Both the position numbers and the translations under genes were made by a program. The notes below the pieces were generated by a model. That model was not told the DNA's origin and did no database searches. It saw only the letters and a list, made by a program, of their open reading frames with translations. A DNA stretch of 36,961 nucleotides from Methanobacteriaceae archaeon UBA349. Lineage in GTDB: Archaea > Methanobacteriota > Methanobacteria > Methanobacteriales > Methanobacteriaceae. Location: NCBI GenBank assembly GCA_002509745.1, contig DAWK01000104.1:1-36961 (forward strand), given 5' to 3'. Below, in pieces: positions 34,272 to 36,961 of this stretch (its first letter is position 1; every line of letters begins with the position of its first letter).

Positions 34272-34904
34272 TTAGCGAGGATATTGATTAAATTTAGTTT
34301 TTAAAATATCCTGAGCCGTTGAAGCATCATTGAAAGCTTTTATACGTAAAATTTCAGCATTATCCAGGTCCGAAGTTTCATTCAGTTGCATCAATTCTAA
34401 AAATATCTTTTTAGAAGATTCATTATGCTTTTCAGCATTCCTAAGATGCATTCGATGCCCTGATGCAGATAAATTACCTTTTATCCGGTTAATCTTTATT
34501 TGGATAGATTTAGTAATCACATAACCTTCTACCGAAGAAGGGATAAGTTTTACCGCATGCCATTTCTTATAGGAAATGTTATCCAAACACTCAGATGCAT
34601 CCTTTGTCTTTTTAAGATTCTTTTTTAGATCATTGAGCCATTTAGAACCTTCATTCAATTTATCATCAATGGTTTGGAAATCCTCATCAGGTAAATTAGC
34701 GTATTCTGAGCGTACTCTAGCTAATTCCAACCTTGAGATAGTTTTTTCAATACTTGCCAAATAATATTCTGTATTTTTTTCATGTATTTCTGCTGCCCCA
34801 GTTCCATCATGACCTTTAAGATAACCCATGATCTGGGATTTATCGACACCTTTTAAAGTTCGATAACTCATTCCTCCAGCATTTTCTTCATAATCTTGAG
34901 ACAT
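34272..34904 (-). CDS. hypothetical helical protein
   Basis: This 210-residue soluble protein, mostly alpha-helical and charged, matches no family I know. The middle has long helices rich in Lys/Asn/Leu (EYYLASIEKTISRLELARVR and WLNDLKKNLKKTKDA). The start follows GGTGGTCGTTAT. There is no signal peptide or membrane helix, and no catalytic motif is visible. It lies upstream of the small membrane protein, so the two may act together, but this is only a matter of order. Confidence 0.6.
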   Translation of the reverse strand: MSQDYEENAGGMSYRTLKGVDKSQIMGYLKGHDGTGAAEIHEKNTEYYLASIEKTISRLELARVRSEYANLPDEDFQTIDDKLNEGSKWLNDLKKNLKKTKDASECLDNISYKKWHAVKLIPSSVEGYVITKSIQIKINRIKGNLSASGHRMHLRNAEKHNESSKKIFLELMQLNETSDLDNAEILRIKAFNDASTAQDILKTKFNQYPR

Positions 34905-35142
34905 ATAACGACCACCAGCAGATTTTAAAATTTTAATTCATGATTTTTTTAGTAATGTGACTTAAATGTAAGTTAATTAAATAAAGAGAAAATTATACAC
35001 CCATATTAATCGTATTTAATATCTTGAATACAAAATAACTCATTAATAATATTTGGAAAATAGTAAACACAGTTCTAATTAAGAAATATTAAATTCTAGA
35101 TTTAAATTCTAGAACTGTGAATAAGTTAACTCTTTAACTAAT

Positions 35143-35463
35143 TTATTCATTTATTTCATATAATATTTTCATTGCTTTAACAAACGGAGGATTACCTGCA
35201 GTCAAAAGAACTACACGTAAAACATCAACAATTTCATCCTTTGTTGCTCCAAATTCTCTAATAGCACTCATCATTTGTTTTTTCATAGCTCTATCATCAG
35301 AATTTGATGCAGTGATTCCTAATGCAATTAGTTTCTGTGTTTTATAGTCCAGCGCCTTCCCAGTGTATGCTGCTTCATTTAATTTAACTACTGCATCATA
35401 TATGTCTGGATAATCCTTTTTAACATGAGCCATTCCTTTACCATAAAAAACATCTTCTTTCAT
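35143..35463 (-). CDS. carboxymuconolactone decarboxylase-like protein without CxxC
   Basis: A 106-residue all-helical protein of the CMD/AhpD fold, similar in outline to small methanogen CMD proteins. The sequence ALDYKTQKLIALGITASNSDDRAMKKQM marks the family, but the place where AhpD-type peroxidase partners have CxxC and His reads SNSDDRAMKK, with no Cys in the whole protein. Thiol chemistry is therefore excluded. The start has an excellent AGGAGGGATTCC site. A decarboxylase-like or non-catalytic role remains open. Confidence 0.85.
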   Translation of the reverse strand: MKEDVFYGKGMAHVKKDYPDIYDAVVKLNEAAYTGKALDYKTQKLIALGITASNSDDRAMKKQMMSAIREFGATKDEIVDVLRVVLLTAGNPPFVKAMKILYEINE

Positions 35464-35737
35464 GGAATCCCTCCTATTTTTCTATACTATACTTTTGTAT
35501 GTATTCTATCTTATTTAAATTTTTGACCATAATTTTTGACTATAACCATAATTTTGCCCATAAATAGATTTATTATATATCAAATCCCTGGCAACTGAAT
35601 CCAAGAGCAAGTAAATGAAAAATACATCTAGATTTTATTTTCAAAGTGGTTTTTTTGATGTATTTAAATATTTGAATAAATATATGGAATGTTCTATTGT
35701 GTGATAATCTAATTTATAGATACAAATAGGTGAAATT

Positions 35738-35926
35738 TTGAAAAACAAAAATGATAATGAAAAATCAAAGAAACTGCTAAATTATGCTTATAATTGTAAA
35801 TTAGACGATTTAAGTTCTTTGCTAAATGAAATAGAAATTAATTTAAAAGAAAATAAAGATAATGAAACTTCTCTAAGGGCAAAAAGAGTAGTTACCAGTA
35901 GAATGGCATCTCATAAGAATTATTGA
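35738..35926 (+). CDS. small charged hypothetical protein
   Basis: A 62-residue protein, rich in Lys, Asn and Glu, starting at TTG with AGGTGA four bases before. It has two amphipathic helices (about 8-20 and 22-36) and no recognised domain. It stands on the plus strand between minus-strand genes, upstream of the ribbon-helix-helix gene, which could be controlled with it. Confidence 0.5.
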   Translation: MKNKNDNEKSKKLLNYAYNCKLDDLSSLLNEIEINLKENKDNETSLRAKRVVTSRMASHKNY

Positions 35927-36068
35927 TTTATTTTCATATTATTTTCTTAATTATAATTTTATTACAGAAACTTAAAATATTTTGAAATATAAATAATTGT
36001 AGTAGTTGTTAAAATAATAAGAATTATTGAAAAAATTATTTATAATTGAATATAGAATTGGTGTAGAT

Positions 36069-36224
36069 ATGTATCCTAAAAAGTCAGAGGAATTTACAAG
36101 AATTTCATTTAAAATTTCAAATGAATTATTGGCAGATTTTAAAGAGTATGCACTCTCAAAAAACTACCAACAACTAGAAGAAGCCATTATTGATCTAATT
36201 AAAAGGGAAATAAAAGAAAAATAG
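36069..36224 (+). CDS. small ribbon-helix-helix-type DNA-binding protein
   Basis: A 51-residue protein from the ATG preceded by GGTGTAGAT; the open frame continues 14 codons upstream but without a site. A strand (TRISFKIS), then two helices (NELLADFKEYALSK and QLEEAIIDLIKREIK) give the CopG/Arc-type ribbon-helix-helix layout, so it should dimerise and bind short inverted repeats. The target is unknown. It is too short to be NikR, which also has a metal-binding ACT domain. Confidence 0.6.
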   Translation: MYPKKSEEFTRISFKISNELLADFKEYALSKNYQQLEEAIIDLIKREIKEK

Positions 36225-36316
36225 TTTAAAAAGATTTAATTAGATTATAATAATATTCTAAATCTAGGTTATTAATTAAAATAAATAATTTTAGATACAA
36301 ATTGGAAATTAATTAG

Positions 36317-36961
36317 CTATTTTTTCTCAAGCAAATTTTTTAATTCTTGAATTTCAGATTTAAGATCTTTTAACTCTTTATGGAGATTATCCATACTCTC
36401 TTTTTTCGGAATCTCTGAATTTAATGTATCAATCTTTTTTTCGAGATTTTGGACATATTTTGAATTTCTTTTAGATAATTTATCACTTTCATGGCGAAAT
36501 TTATCCATTAATGAAGAAGTGGTTGCAGCAGTCAATAGACTGGATATTCCAATAGCACTCAACATAGCTATAACTCCAACAACACGTCCCAATGAAGTAT
36601 AAGGGACAACATCCCCATAACCTACCGTCGTTATAGTCTGAATAACATACCACAATGAGTCTTCATAATTAGTTACATTAGGATTGATTCCATTTTCCAC
36701 TATAAAAAAAGAGATAGATGAAATCAAAAGAACAGCCAGAAAAAAGGCCACACCATAAATAAGTCGACTTTTTTCAACAAACTCATCAACAGATCGCCCT
36801 ACCTGCCTGACTGCGAACATTAAGGCCACTACTTTAATGAGATTAAGAATTTTTAAAACAATGAATGGGCCATCAATGCCCAGTATGTTTATAGCAATGA
36901 AAGAAAAGGGAATAACAATAATAACTAAGTTCCAATTTCTTTTCAAATAAGCTTTAGGCTC
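36317..36961 (-). CDS. potassium channel, cut by the window edge
   Basis: A voltage-gated-like K+ channel fragment. The selectivity filter TITTVGYGD (about residue 108 of the visible part) lies between two helices, the pore unit S5-P-S6. Two or more helices precede it (LVIIVIPFSFIAINILG and ILNLIKVVALMFAV), followed by a Lys/Glu-rich coiled coil (about 160-209) that could tetramerise the channel. A TTG at 36946 could start the protein, but the frame is open to the window end and the missing helices suggest the gene begins outside. Confidence 0.85.
   Translation of the reverse strand, partial: EPKAYLKRNWNLVIIVIPFSFIAINILGIDGPFIVLKILNLIKVVALMFAVRQVGRSVDEFVEKSRLIYGVAFFLAVLLISSISFFIVENGINPNVTNYEDSLWYVIQTITTVGYGDVVPYTSLGRVVGVIAMLSAIGISSLLTAATTSSLMDKFRHESDKLSKRNSKYVQNLEKKIDTLNSEIPKKESMDNLHKELKDLKSEIQELKNLLEKK

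Noticed and set aside
36069..36224. NikR controlling the island operators
   Set aside because: The protein is only 51 residues and lacks the C-terminal metal-binding domain; it is also far from the island.

Overview
The window looks like chromosome of a methanogenic archaeon of the order Methanobacteriales, most likely Methanobacterium or a near relative. It is AT-rich, has archaeal promoters (BRE/TATA) and strong GGAGGTGA-type ribosome sites, and carries the archaeal exosome/proteasome/RNase P gene string. It also encodes large signal-peptide surface proteins with Ser/Asn-rich stalks and a C-terminal membrane anchor, as expected for a pseudomurein-walled cell. Species is not assigned.

Layout. 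(1) 1-3188: a nitrogen block with amt, glnK and an odd PII-domain fusion gene. A GGAA-N6-TTCC palindrome matching the NrpR operator lies at the predicted start site, followed by an unusually long, foldable leader. (2) 3482-6673: pdxS, a small membrane protein, a PfkB-family kinase and a HisA/HisF-related protein. (3) 6771-24450: a surface metal/tetrapyrrole island bracketed by two near-identical ~120-bp direct repeats. It holds a CobN-like surface protein followed by DUF2162, MotA/TolQ/ExbB and DUF2149 genes. This order matches, from memory, hmuS-T-U-V of Bacteroidetes haem-use loci. Next come a second CobN-like surface protein with altered motifs, a CbiM-type transporter with two small exported partners, and a double-FmdE surface protein split by a frameshift. 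(4) 24483-33915: DUF3194, prefoldin beta, Pcc1, Brix, RpoP, L37Ae, Rrp42, Rrp41, Rrp4, SBDS, PsmA, Rnp2, Rnp3, a PF01877 protein and L15e, all on the minus strand. (5) 34085-36961: small or unknown genes, a carboxymuconolactone-decarboxylase-like protein without the usual cysteines, a ribbon-helix-helix protein, and a potassium channel cut by the window edge.

The most interesting part is the island. I read it as a system that binds or strips a metallated tetrapyrrole at the cell surface, using a CobN-fold protein powered by an ExbB/ExbD-like proton motor instead of the usual AAA+ partners, with CbiM taking up metal. Three of its promoters share a previously unremarked inverted repeat, TTATTAC-N24/25-GTAATAA, just upstream of the TATA box. 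Three of its exported proteins seem to have ATT where the start codon should be, directly after a good Shine-Dalgarno site. Three surface proteins share a K-S/A-Y-E-V-S motif before the anchor. All functional statements about this island are inference from sequence and family knowledge; no searches were run.
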